Source: Ruminococcus flavefaciens AE3010 (GTDB lineage Bacteria > Bacillota > Clostridia > Oscillospirales > Ruminococcaceae). From it: DNA of 64,000 bases. This document shows positions 36,301-42,498 of the stretch, one piece after another. The translations under genes were made by a program, and so were the position numbers. The notes beneath the pieces are model-generated. The model searched no databases, was not told where the DNA came from, and saw nothing but the letters and a program-made list of their open reading frames with translations. The first letter of the stretch is position 1. The number at the start of each line of letters is the position of its first letter. The stretch covers positions 4,107-68,106 of the forward strand of contig NZ_JAGT01000003.1 of the NCBI RefSeq assembly GCF_000526795.1. The letters run 5' to 3'.

Positions 36301-38189
36301 TTATGAGTATAAGAGTGGAAGAATGTGATGGTGGAACGCTTGTTGCTACAGCGGAAAACACTGCTACAAATGCAATTGTAAAATATAACAATACATATTA
36401 TCGCAGTGCTGTTGACGGCGATACTGGTCAGAGATACCGCGCATTTGCAGAGTTAGCTGTTCAGGAAGATAATGTTAACGGAACTCTTGTGGTAGCTACA
36501 ACGGAAGAAAAAATTCAAGCAACTGTATATAATAATGGGATCTACTATCGTTCTGCAACCGATGAAGAATTAGCAGATGCAGAAACAAAAAAGTATAAGA
36601 CAGCGGATAGAGTGCAAACAGAAAGATATTATCTGAGTATTTTTACAAAGGAAAGCGATAGCACAAACATTTACCATTCAACTATTCAGTCCGCCGAGGC
36701 TTTTGCAGAGAAATCCGAGACTGTAGTTAATAATGTTCCTGAATGGAACGTTGAAAAATGGAGACCTAATAACATACATGGTTCCAATACTTCGATACAT
36801 CTGTTTTATGGTAATCTGTTTGAAAACTATGTAGATATGGACGTATCATCTTCCAATGACTCAACGTTGATGAATGATGAAAACAATTACCTCAAAGTTG
36901 AATTGTTCGCAAATGTAAGATTAAGTGAAAGTGCAAAAAACAAAAACTTAGCGTCAAATCTATATAATCGAACCGAAGGTCAAGCAGGTGTTTATCAAAC
37001 ATTCCTTCTAAGATATGATATGAAGGACGAAACTGCAAGCAGCTTTGGCGTTGTCAAAAAAGCTGGTGTTATGGTTGTAGACAATGTCGGTGATAACGGA
37101 TATTATATTCAACCGGGTTCAATCACTAAAGTCGAAGAAGGAAATACCATTATCGACAAAACTCGGTTTAACAGTACATCAAAGGTTTCTGCTTCAACAT
37201 ATATCACCAGCTCATCAAGCTACATTGAGTTAAGAAATAATGTTAACATCGTAAAAATGCTTGGTAATGAAGCTAATAACTATTCTGTCGCCTTTAAGGT
37301 GAAAGCTGACCTGTTGTATGCTGCAAATGCACTGAATTATCAGTTCCCGTCAGGAAACGGTGATGGAACAACCGGTTCAAAGGTAATCGGATATTCAAAT
37401 ATATCCGGTTCACCGGAAAATGCAGCATACAGTACGTTCACCCAAAAGGTCGAAGATACTTCTCGTTACTACACCAAGAATGAGACTAAGGCAAAGCTCG
37501 GTTATGAGGTTATCGAAACTCCTGATCCCGATGCGCTGCTTGATCCTGATTCGCCTAATCCGTTCATCGGACCATATGGTGGAGATTACAGTTATCTCGG
37601 TATAAATGCTTACGAGATCAAAGACGGTCAAAACAGGCAATATGTTGATAGCTATGCTACATATGACCTTAGCAGTATTTATCCGAGCGGCAGTAATCAG
37701 GCGACCGACTATATAAGACTTACATTGAGTCTTTCTAAGAAAGGAAGCTATCTATCACCGACAGTTGATTCTGAACATGCCGGCGGAACTGCATTGACAA
37801 TAGCTAACTACATTGAAAACATAACTTTATTGGGAGCTGACGGCAGCGACGAGGATACCGATGATGATGAGCTTTACAGCAACGGCTCACTGGCATCGGG
37901 AATCACGCTTGGCAGCGACAGCGACAGCACAATGCTGGTTCTTATTGTTCCTAAAAACAGACTGAAAAAGAATCAGGAGGAAACTGAATACTATTTCCCG
38001 ATAAGCTATAAAGTCAAAACGGGATCAGCTGCTAATTTCGATAATAGTCACAGCGATATGACTTATTCCAACTACATGGTATCGCTTACAGCAGAGGAAT
38101 GCAGTGCAAGCGGTGAGACGATTACCACGACATTTGCAACAGACTATCTCATATACACCAATGCAATACTGGATCCGACAATAAAATAA
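27357..38189 (+). CDS. Giant secreted protein (about 3,610 aa) with GLUG-like repeats
   Basis: ATG 27357 (MNKYIKKIIKSKTSKR) is taken as the start since AGGAG is ten bases upstream; ATGs at 27348 and 27351 are nearer. The signal peptide is long, with a hydrophobic part at about 18-33 and likely cut at VFA-DD. Glycine motifs of GG[LVFA][IV]G type (GGLIGELQHG, GGLVGK, GGLIGQ, LGGIVGES, VGGLLGYAW, ATGGLIGYI, VGGFVGMM, GAGGVIGFRG) recur about 20 times in residues 250-950 and 2230-2510; they resemble GLUG motifs of surface adhesins and predict beta-solenoid blades. The last 1,000 residues look beta-rich with YYRSA repeats. There is no LPXTG, SLH, choline-binding or dockerin at the C-terminus (ends ILDPTIK). 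It is the last gene of the operon. Confidence 0.85.
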   Translation: MNKYIKKIIKSKTSKRIISGFTALVILSGVTPLSEISDELSKLSISPIHVFADDTPEFTQDSNHEISIFIDELVRYSEDCEKFRDYHKNDNLRITVNSQTEVLANGFKGLGSDSCPFEGSVSIEANSSLVLFLDAPLFNAVYDNVSINSTTENVLIKRGYDSGRDENYKKTPLLAKNVYHGSGTAATWRVTLSGTSDESFGGLIGTMVKDSEHGNADLSVELTMPYSATDVPIKGTGNVGFICGTMMEDTTLNCSLTCLTESEESTSIRKVGNIETDSGNVGGLIGELQHGATLNYTGFVPQTSGAEIKTDANGYAGGLVGKNLDGTMNLYSATDTLYSSSNKYTISQHMTGSSGAGGLYGYFEPQSAASASISPSTYTIDCQVNGSGNTGGLIGELVSANNVSLSGTDKITSSHASGTASTYGGLIGQYMTSNNSSISVTSMEVDTSCGGTAAIYGGAIGCIVDSKTITENDVTTTVDTNIHAAFTSFTVTSANAGTLTYGGLVASAKKAYIDVTGTSSAKTKITATGGFKGGGLVGDLGDGVLVMDGHIDLSAATPTADGHSVGKVVGVRDNALVIKKESASLDLPSTAVDNIGSWGDVIAFDDLFNITSGTSIEIKTPSDPTDHYKKITNEADYAKTALCFQIDASQNPYVSFADTTYNYATIAAQNISIVLPSGTTVLNLSGKGFGGLTRDNDIGTSGEKCTYSGIFNGNSNTLNLGIGPVYRHSYNGLFAIANNSTIQDVTFGGTINVNALADMYVGAAAAKATCSFTVKNVTVNSHFTHACSSESKLVLGGIVGESDGAGTLTIGDSTGSAGNVTVNANITSSGSGSAGDVYLGGVIGRITHSANEAKTWEFNKVNVTGTIKNSAAQTYNRVGGLVAFISNTTSGDASSANVRSLNLKTVNIKGLSIEVNASENGAVGGLLGYAWRNVNVDFNGVTVDVNGSTPCSIKNTGSEAGIDFAGLVYNGTGYWKADTANDIKIDSFALSSDNAASFGMIVNKGWYADTDKTMSDGSASAIYLELGNTGAYSLTTGATFKQKTNTSADMSIPTFDELVAYTAYYTGSGASKVGYKDNEDDLYIIKNGQGIVSIKTSITNGLTMDSTSASGSYTPKTSFGQQMNPYSRYYYNLSDFRTLPANDEQKLMSWGARWYAHSSIKKLFTDNSWGSTVPVPSTAPTQAEIDAGKVSTVRDYDMVGYSWYPLNIDNASVTITGTFKLYNKEFEDSEIKAHRIVDPDTNDVTADYSRSSLYKSGPSQHFLMQSALFYDVNHNLTVNNVTLQGSIPQINTIRTVGTGEDAHSVGDKYSGVLILDKVKGTGVTESTKSVVKLSNVTLDGIYVHNFSIFNDNDNTYADDYAPLLINKTGSYSTLTVNGISNNEYPSSFPRGRCATYTDSSSNTVYCPKVATSLIGNVGDTNDSNVNIEFSNITLDGRSNNLDLTALDTAYKTRISLFTKATLLNRLSFSSGKGSYSYQWAEDWTFSQHHVTYGKEVGYTVENSPVPNQYPDMERCYADYNTAERTFKYTNPTTSDGTDNYAQNFIDNYLPYVAVAYNPENRYYQLEVNHATSKFGGCGTYNDPYTITSGGDFVTISKILAGNCEDAEIYLPMKSANQADLSLTWHGSSGCGKYYYKSGDDSHSEGFYLDDDYSKECKAVDDVRTYVAGAYFKLAPKNNADGSTSREITISSGSGFTGLGNTDDAKAQFRGVIVGNKNQTVVNETDYPLIAISNGSVVKDFEIIVGSETVDNDITLSQGSAKSFSATGENRGQSYGTVMGIVLGGDNIIDNVPVQFRNTTIILSGTHAQLIPVGGYVGVVEKGGVIFRGMEGKDGISGLPATGEVVQYNNGTSISETTLIKKPLYENEYDLTEITGYADNMRWLYVNPIIGRVINGYVVTEASAYRPFEDGTRTYGDGTVEYWQTSGAPVSKTKAELDAMTDEQKDLLKNSAVGVTMRNGNKHYSIADISSSEAKLNTKGSNSVIEVPNGQAFFIMSLAVNSGMSQKQLGYNQAYQVSRIADYSNVEKNLSAAQNSVPDYNNKAKNDILNSSNEAANRGYLWQSYTLNNTRITNADKSLKLTTQDGKYYLPDGYKGIGNIFQNSDYYRIKLTSFNGNGATISQNTYYYFYDSLETKYPPYENLQSGLGLINYYTAGSNGTFRDFYLNGNVKADLINTSDGNPILTKTAKDLDTGGTNAANSKYLSVGMLCGTMAKGLTVKNVSLQNVDVLGLRATGGLIGYIPDQTLTYEIESTVAATAYNSNEIKVHGRASTGGLVGKIRAGYAKVDMNNHTFNLSEVVCECQDRGGDYWDYGVGGFVGMMRAGQSSLDTTANSFKNIIIGTEEKAQNVKCEKAEIFTAGVVGIMNKCKGITIEKCKFYNLSVKAKFAAAGLVAFPTTYTPAVVTNTHLYSPLGSTIESTTDYAGGLIGSSDPRRDISNGSQNFTFDGCSVDNYTISGKKGAGGVIGFRGAYEDSIKLCVNNSSVTNCTIKSDAAAGGLIGEMISPVVGYNLLAQNIAIDGYSNDAPTYAGYICGSITDNSANVTYNTTGNYKPGSYMKTNQETGRNPFIKIAGFSRQADDQSTMKADLVGACNYGTGYGTGGYVIFADYNGTTSNQTASSVNLSTGYEGTAPYVTVNPKMLINNDNSSNPLFFTGDGVSAVNYADSAFKAITDARTAGTDPKAYTFYKNGNNTDISEADIAAIMENYSTSYIAYSNRAGVRGFPLLVIDDTDADKTTALINNYINVLANTNYNYADTSSPAKEIYEVKFKRYTFNGTDFTFDSSAPASMSTAGSKFKMDPDHVDTSSTPKFTLMDVQFKDPSSTGNVAYHLYIPLYVKQLLRFEFNATVASDTNYYPSAYTDGRTWEFENYGNPVTIMLEYKYVRTPSQWAEAINSGDSVLNNYYKSLILSNLITASAYPTDYNTTALPPDSRLVLVDANNNDKAYYLDSVPATGEINFYSFTSDGTSGGTHYTPAPFQNLMSIRVEECDGGTLVATAENTATNAIVKYNNTYYRSAVDGDTGQRYRAFAELAVQEDNVNGTLVVATTEEKIQATVYNNGIYYRSATDEELADAETKKYKTADRVQTERYYLSIFTKESDSTNIYHSTIQSAEAFAEKSETVVNNVPEWNVEKWRPNNIHGSNTSIHLFYGNLFENYVDMDVSSSNDSTLMNDENNYLKVELFANVRLSESAKNKNLASNLYNRTEGQAGVYQTFLLRYDMKDETASSFGVVKKAGVMVVDNVGDNGYYIQPGSITKVEEGNTIIDKTRFNSTSKVSASTYITSSSSYIELRNNVNIVKMLGNEANNYSVAFKVKADLLYAANALNYQFPSGNGDGTTGSKVIGYSNISGSPENAAYSTFTQKVEDTSRYYTKNETKAKLGYEVIETPDPDALLDPDSPNPFIGPYGGDYSYLGINAYEIKDGQNRQYVDSYATYDLSSIYPSGSNQATDYIRLTLSLSKKGSYLSPTVDSEHAGGTALTIANYIENITLLGADGSDEDTDDDELYSNGSLASGITLGSDSDSTMLVLIVPKNRLKKNQEETEYYFPISYKVKTGSAANFDNSHSDMTYSNYMVSLTAEECSASGETITTTFATDYLIYTNAILDPTIK

Positions 38190-38198
38190 CCAAATCCA

Positions 38199-38225
38199 AG
38201 AGTCGGGAGTTTATCTCCCGACTCT
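38199..38225 (+). terminator. Terminator of the giant-protein operon
   Basis: AGAGTCGGGAG (38199-38209), loop TTTAT, CTCCCGACTCT (38215-38225), then TTTTC. Confidence 0.9.
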
Positions 38226-38339
38226 TTTCTGCTATTCCGCAGGCATGATTTGCTGTACAAATCAAACAAAGCTGCTGCTTTCGGTTTGTGTTGAATTACG
38301 ATTTTTAGGTGGATCACAGCCTATATGACCGAAGTCTGA

Positions 38340-38368
38340 TTGACACACTCCATTATTTGTGATATGAT
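38340..38368 (+). promoter_or_regulatory. Promoter of the LRR-SLH-dockerin gene
   Basis: TTGACA (38340-38345), 17 bases, TATGAT (38363-38368), giving a leader of about 170 bases. No gene lies between the upstream terminator and this promoter. Confidence 0.65.
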
Positions 38369-38545
38369 AAAAACAGATTCCTTTCAATATAATAAATTTG
38401 ATAAGGCAGTTATAAATGAACAAGCAGGCATAATGAATACATCAATGGATACTTTTATCGTTATATGAAACTGTAAATGTAAAAATCAAGTATGAGTTAT
38501 TCAAAAAACACGCCGATTAACGGCATAGGAAGGGAAGAATGAAAA

Positions 38546-40624
38546 ATGAATAAAACAAGAAGTAAGATATGCAAAACCATTGCAGGCTGCATGGCGGCAA
38601 TAATGACTATTGCAAGCGGAGGACTAAAGCCTGATACAAAGGCTGAAGCTTTACAGTTTCCGTTTAAATATGAGTCTGTGAGCATAAATGCCACAACTTT
38701 TCCTGACCCTAATTTCAGAGCTGTTGTTTCAAGTGATTTTGACAGAGACAAAAATGGTATTCTTGATTCGGACGAGATCATTCTGGCAAGAAATGTATGG
38801 TGTATAGGCAAGGGTATCAAGTCTATGAAGGGTATCGAATATCTTAAAGAAATGCGCGGTATCTACTGCATGGACAATGAGATCGAGACATGGGATCTCA
38901 GTCAGAATCAGCAGATCACAGGAATATGGTGCTCGGGCAATAAGTTCAAGTCACTGGACTTTTCTGTTATACCGACCCTTGAGTGGGTGTATTGTTATGA
39001 CTGTCAGCTCACTTCTCTGAATGTGTCTAAGAATCCGAAGATGGCATTTATCGAATGCAACACCAACCCATTGAAGGAACTTGATGTAAGCCACAACCCT
39101 GTACTGGAGCATCTCATGTGCGGATCCTGTGAGATTACAGAGCTTGACCTGAGTCACAATCCTAATTTGCAGCATCTTGACGCTTTCAGAAACAAATTAA
39201 CTACACTTGATGTTACCTGCTGTCCAAAGATGAAGCGCCTTGACGTCTGGGATAATCGTGGGCTGGGAAGTATCGACGTCAGCAAATGCCCGGGACTTCA
39301 GTACTATAACTGTGCACATAACGACGCGACCAGTGTAGATGTGAGCCATAACCCCGAGCTCACAAAGCTCATTTGCTCCTATAATTATCTGGAGAGCTTA
39401 GATGTGTCCAACAATCCCAAGCTTGCTTATCTTGACTGTTTGCAGAACCAGCTGAAGAGCCTCGATATTTCGCACAACCCGAATCTGCACTTTTTACAGG
39501 CGTTTATCAATGATTTTACAGAGCTTGATATCGGCTACAATCCATTCCTTATAAAGACTCATAATGAGGGAAAAGATGAAGATATCTGGGGCTATGGAAA
39601 ATTCCACTCATGGAAGATAGACTTCGGCGGAAGAACTTCAACGGGCGGAGATAACGTATTCTTCATCGCCTATGACAATAAAGTAAAGCTTGAAAAAACA
39701 CAGAAGCAGCCGTTCCCGTCGGAATATCCTGATGATGAGACCATAACAGATACAAGTCAGCTCATAACCCGTGAGGCAGCTGTACAGACCCTGTACGAAA
39801 TGGCAGGAAAGCCTTCTGTCAGCGGCTTGAAGTCAAGATTTACCGATGTGGAGAAGGGCTCGTGGTATGAGGACGCGCTGCTATGGGGCGAGAAGAATGC
39901 CCTTTGTCTTGGCTATCCTTATGTAATTGCCGATACCTTTGGTGTGGGCAAATGGGTAACAAGAGAAGATGTTGCTCTCATGCTCATGAGATACTCTGAA
40001 TTTATGAACTATGAGAGAGAGATCGACTTCGGCAGAAGCGATGATTTTATTGATTATTTCGATGTGGACTTCGACCACTGGGAGGCTATATGCTGGGCTT
40101 GCACATGGCATATCATTGACGGAAAGGGCGAAGAGGGCGCACCAAAGTCGGAGCGCATTATAGATCCTCACGGAAAGGCTACCCGTGAAGAGTTTACAGA
40201 GATGATAAACACCATGCTTGAAGTTAACAAAAAGACCGCAGAGTTCCATATCCCGGAGAATCCTCAGACTACTACTACAACATCGTCCACATCAACTACA
40301 ACAACTACTGTAACTACTGTAACTGCAACAACGACGACAAGACCTGTAAAGCCTGAGATCACCGAGGATTATTCGCTTGGCGACGTAAACAACGACAAGT
40401 CAATAAATGCCATAGATGCTTCGGCTATCCTCACATATTATGCAAAGACGTCAACAAAGGAGGACGGCGGATTCAGCGATAAGCAGGAGAAGTCGGCTGA
40501 CGTAAACAACGACGGTCTGATAAATGCCGTGGACGCATCGGGTATCCTTGCTTATTACGCATATGTTTCCACTGCTACGGCAAAAATAATGACGATGGCT
40601 GATTTTATGAAGCAGGAAGCATAA
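38546..40624 (+). CDS. Secreted LRR + SLH + dockerin protein
   Basis: 692 residues. Signal peptide (1-37); leucine-rich repeats (about 60-350) of the form LDVSHNP-x-L-xx-L-xC, alternating L-x-x-LDVS; an SLH-type wall-binding region (about 400-570) with ITREAAVQTLYEMAG, FTDVEKGSWYEDALLWGEK, WVTREDVALMLMRY and ATREEFTEMINTMLE, seen as at least two to three units; a Thr/Ser linker (about 575-605); and a dockerin (about 618-680) with NNDKSINAIDASAILTYYA and NNDGLINAVDASGILAYYA. Carrying both an SLH region and a dockerin means it could tether a cohesin protein to the wall. It has its own promoter and terminator. Confidence 0.85.
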   Translation: MNKTRSKICKTIAGCMAAIMTIASGGLKPDTKAEALQFPFKYESVSINATTFPDPNFRAVVSSDFDRDKNGILDSDEIILARNVWCIGKGIKSMKGIEYLKEMRGIYCMDNEIETWDLSQNQQITGIWCSGNKFKSLDFSVIPTLEWVYCYDCQLTSLNVSKNPKMAFIECNTNPLKELDVSHNPVLEHLMCGSCEITELDLSHNPNLQHLDAFRNKLTTLDVTCCPKMKRLDVWDNRGLGSIDVSKCPGLQYYNCAHNDATSVDVSHNPELTKLICSYNYLESLDVSNNPKLAYLDCLQNQLKSLDISHNPNLHFLQAFINDFTELDIGYNPFLIKTHNEGKDEDIWGYGKFHSWKIDFGGRTSTGGDNVFFIAYDNKVKLEKTQKQPFPSEYPDDETITDTSQLITREAAVQTLYEMAGKPSVSGLKSRFTDVEKGSWYEDALLWGEKNALCLGYPYVIADTFGVGKWVTREDVALMLMRYSEFMNYEREIDFGRSDDFIDYFDVDFDHWEAICWACTWHIIDGKGEEGAPKSERIIDPHGKATREEFTEMINTMLEVNKKTAEFHIPENPQTTTTTSSTSTTTTTVTTVTATTTTRPVKPEITEDYSLGDVNNDKSINAIDASAILTYYAKTSTKEDGGFSDKQEKSADVNNDGLINAVDASGILAYYAYVSTATAKIMTMADFMKQEA

Positions 40625-40643
40625 TATAATAAAAATATAAAAT

Positions 40644-40679
40644 ATAAGGAGTGCGCTCATATTCGGGCGAACTCCTTAT
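40644..40679 (+). terminator. Terminator of the LRR-SLH-dockerin gene
   Basis: ATAAGGAGT (40644-40652) pairs with ACTCCTTAT (40671-40679), with a short inner CGC/GCG helix. Confidence 0.75.
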
Positions 40680-40730
40680 TATTATAATATATATAGCAGG
40701 GAAGAAATAACTCAGCTAAAGTTCAAAAGC

Positions 40731-40759
40731 TTGACAAAAGCTGCTGTAAAGTGTATAAT
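40731..40759 (+). promoter_or_regulatory. Promoter of the VanZ-like gene
   Basis: TTGACA (40731-40736), 17 bases, TATAAT (40754-40759), a perfect consensus. Confidence 0.85.
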
Positions 40760-40808
40760 TAATTCAATATTGCTCGGCAAATAATGCTTTTTTTCGGGAG
40801 GAATAGGT

Positions 40809-41231
40809 ATTTTAAAAAAATTATTGCTGATATTACTGAGACTTATCACGATACCTTATATGTACTTAGTACTGGTCATAACGCTTCTTAGCAGAAAGCC
40901 GACTCATACTCACAACATAAAGCCGCCATTCTGGGAAATAACGGAGCTGATCAAGGGGAATGAAAATATGCTCTTTGATATTATAGCTAATACGATAATG
41001 CTTTTTCCTTTGGGGATCCTTGTGCCGCTCTGTATCAGAAAGGCTGACAGCGTGAAAAAAGTCGCTTTAACAGGATTTTTTGTCTCTTTGGCGATTGAGA
41101 TCACACAGCTGATAACTACGCGCGGTTATTTTGAGCTTGACGATATGTTCCATAATACGCTGGGAGCTTTTCTCGGCGGACTTATAGGCTGCCTACTGGC
41201 AAGGCGGATATATTCGGAAAACAAGAATTAA
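40809..41231 (+). CDS. VanZ-family membrane protein, probable ATT start
   Basis: About 140 residues. No ATG or GTG start fits; TTG 40824 lies too far from the ribosome site. GGAGG at 40797-40801 is seven bases before ATT at 40809, which gives an N-terminus ILKKLLLILLRLITIPYMYL, a good first membrane helix with two Lys. VanZ features follow: a cytoplasmic/outside loop with NIIAN-like FDIIANTIMLFPLGIL, then GFFVSLAIEITQLI and DDMFHNTLGAFLGGLIG. VanZ-like proteins sit in the membrane and sometimes give teicoplanin tolerance; for most the role is unknown. The gene is single, between its own promoter and terminator. Confidence 0.8.
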   Translation: MLKKLLLILLRLITIPYMYLVLVITLLSRKPTHTHNIKPPFWEITELIKGNENMLFDIIANTIMLFPLGILVPLCIRKADSVKKVALTGFFVSLAIEITQLITTRGYFELDDMFHNTLGAFLGGLIGCLLARRIYSENKN

Positions 41232-41245
41232 AGGAAACAATAAAA

Positions 41246-41288
41246 AGGCTTACTTTTGCGGAACACACAAAAGTAAGCCTGTTTTTTT
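41246..41288. terminator. Bidirectional terminator between convergent genes
   Basis: AGGCTTACTTTTG (41246-41258) and CAAAAGTAAGCCT (41268-41280) pair perfectly, with Ts on the plus side (41282-41288) and As on the other side, so it can end both the VanZ-like gene and the minus-strand gene. Confidence 0.9.
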
Positions 41289-41289
41289 A

Positions 41290-41628
41290 TCAGCCGTAAA
41301 CACTCATATATTCTAATTCGTAGGAATTATCGTAAGAAACAGTCTCGTCAGGCTTGTCGATATCGCCCAGCACATCTCTAAGCATTTCTTCAAGATTGTC
41401 AAAATACTGTTCCATAAAGAAGTTGATGATCCTTTCGGGATCTTCAAAGCCATTATTCCTTATAAACTCCTGAACTTCCGCATCGCTTTCAAAACTTGGG
41501 ATATTGAGATAATCCTCATTGTCAAAAACGTCATCGGGAAGAGAAGAAAGCGCTAAATAAATAGTTTTTTCAGGCAGGAATTTGCGCAGCTCTGCAAGAA
41601 AAGCTCTAACCTTCATATTATCATTCAT
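41290..41628 (-). CDS. Small acidic hypothetical protein
   Basis: 112 residues from ATG 41628 (MNDNMKVRAFLAELRKFL), six bases after GAGGTGAT; a GTG a few codons upstream lies inside that site. It is acidic and mostly helical, with no membrane segment, Cys or known motif (for example EDPERIINFFMEQYFDNLEEMLRDVL, in parts). It stands alone and converges on the VanZ-like gene. I do not recognise a family. Confidence 0.6.
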   Translation of the reverse strand: MNDNMKVRAFLAELRKFLPEKTIYLALSSLPDDVFDNEDYLNIPSFESDAEVQEFIRNNGFEDPERIINFFMEQYFDNLEEMLRDVLGDIDKPDETVSYDNSYELEYMSVYG

Positions 41629-42343
41629 AAATATCACCTCAGTAAGAAAAAATTGATAATTTCTATTTATCCATCATAAAAATATATAATGCGATATATA
41701 ATAGAATAAGGTGTAAAAAAGCGATAAAAAATTACAATTAGGAATAATTAGCTTATGGAATAGCTTTTGAACTTTATATCGATATTATACCACTCAGATT
41801 CGGAAAAATCAATAAAAACTATTCTTTTTTAATAAAAAATCGGCTTTTTCACAAGAAAGCCATACGCTGATTGTATAATTTGAATAATGAGATGAAGCAT
41901 TAAAATATACAAAGCGTAAAAAGAAATTGCTGTATAATATTTTGTATTATAAAACCGCTGTTTACGGAGCTGTTCAAAATACCTGTCAACAGTCTTCAAG
42001 GGGAGCTTTGAGAGATGTGTTTTATGTAACGGAAAGCTGTATGCGCTGTGTGGGATCGGTCAAAAGATGATAAAATAGCACAAATGGTCATATAAAAAAT
42101 ATATATACGCATCATGGAGAGATAATTAAAAGATGATACATGCTATCGGTGATTTGATAAAAATACATGGGGGATAATTGCAAATTCAAAGACTTATTCA
42201 CACTGTCACAATTATTGGTGGCATTATGTAAGAAAGAAGCAATATTTGGTCATATGAAAACTGTCAGTTTAAACAATTTGAATACTGTGAACTATACATC
42301 TTATATAATAATTGGGTAATATTACAAATAGTCGTTTCAGCTA
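41629..42343. other. AT-rich intergenic region
   Basis: No gene with a supported start is seen in roughly 700 bases. It is very AT-rich with scattered TATAAT-like words; no clear repeat or hairpin stands out. It separates the small hypothetical gene from the polysaccharide operon promoter. Confidence 0.55.
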
Positions 42344-42372
42344 TTGACAGACCTATATAAATATGATATAAT
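42344..42372 (+). promoter_or_regulatory. Promoter of the polysaccharide operon
   Basis: TTGACA (42344-42349), 17 bases, TATAAT (42367-42372), giving a leader of about 120 bases. No other promoter of this quality is seen before 55.1 kb. Confidence 0.85.
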
Positions 42373-42498
42373 AACACGAAAAATACGAATCGTAACTAAT
42401 TATCTATATTATACTCTTGGTTATCATTTCGCTTTGGGATTAGATCATAAGAAGAATCGTTGTCTGGATTTTTAAATACTTTTTGGAGGGAATATTTT

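Noticed and set aside
27357..38189. Sortase signal or dockerin on the giant protein
   Set aside because: The C-terminus ends ILDPTIK with no LPXTG, hydrophobic tail or calcium-loop repeat.
22210..38225. Type IV pilin or sortase pilus interpretation
   Set aside because: There is no prepilin peptidase site, assembly ATPase, sortase or LPXTG motif; the motif is the SipW-type A-W-F.
41629..42343. Possible small gene or RNA in the AT-rich gap
   Set aside because: No frame with start signals and no stable hairpin or conserved RNA pattern was found.
42460..42498. Upstream ATG for the first polysaccharide gene
   Set aside because: It lacks a ribosome site, while ATG 42499 has GGAGGG at good distance and matches family N-termini.
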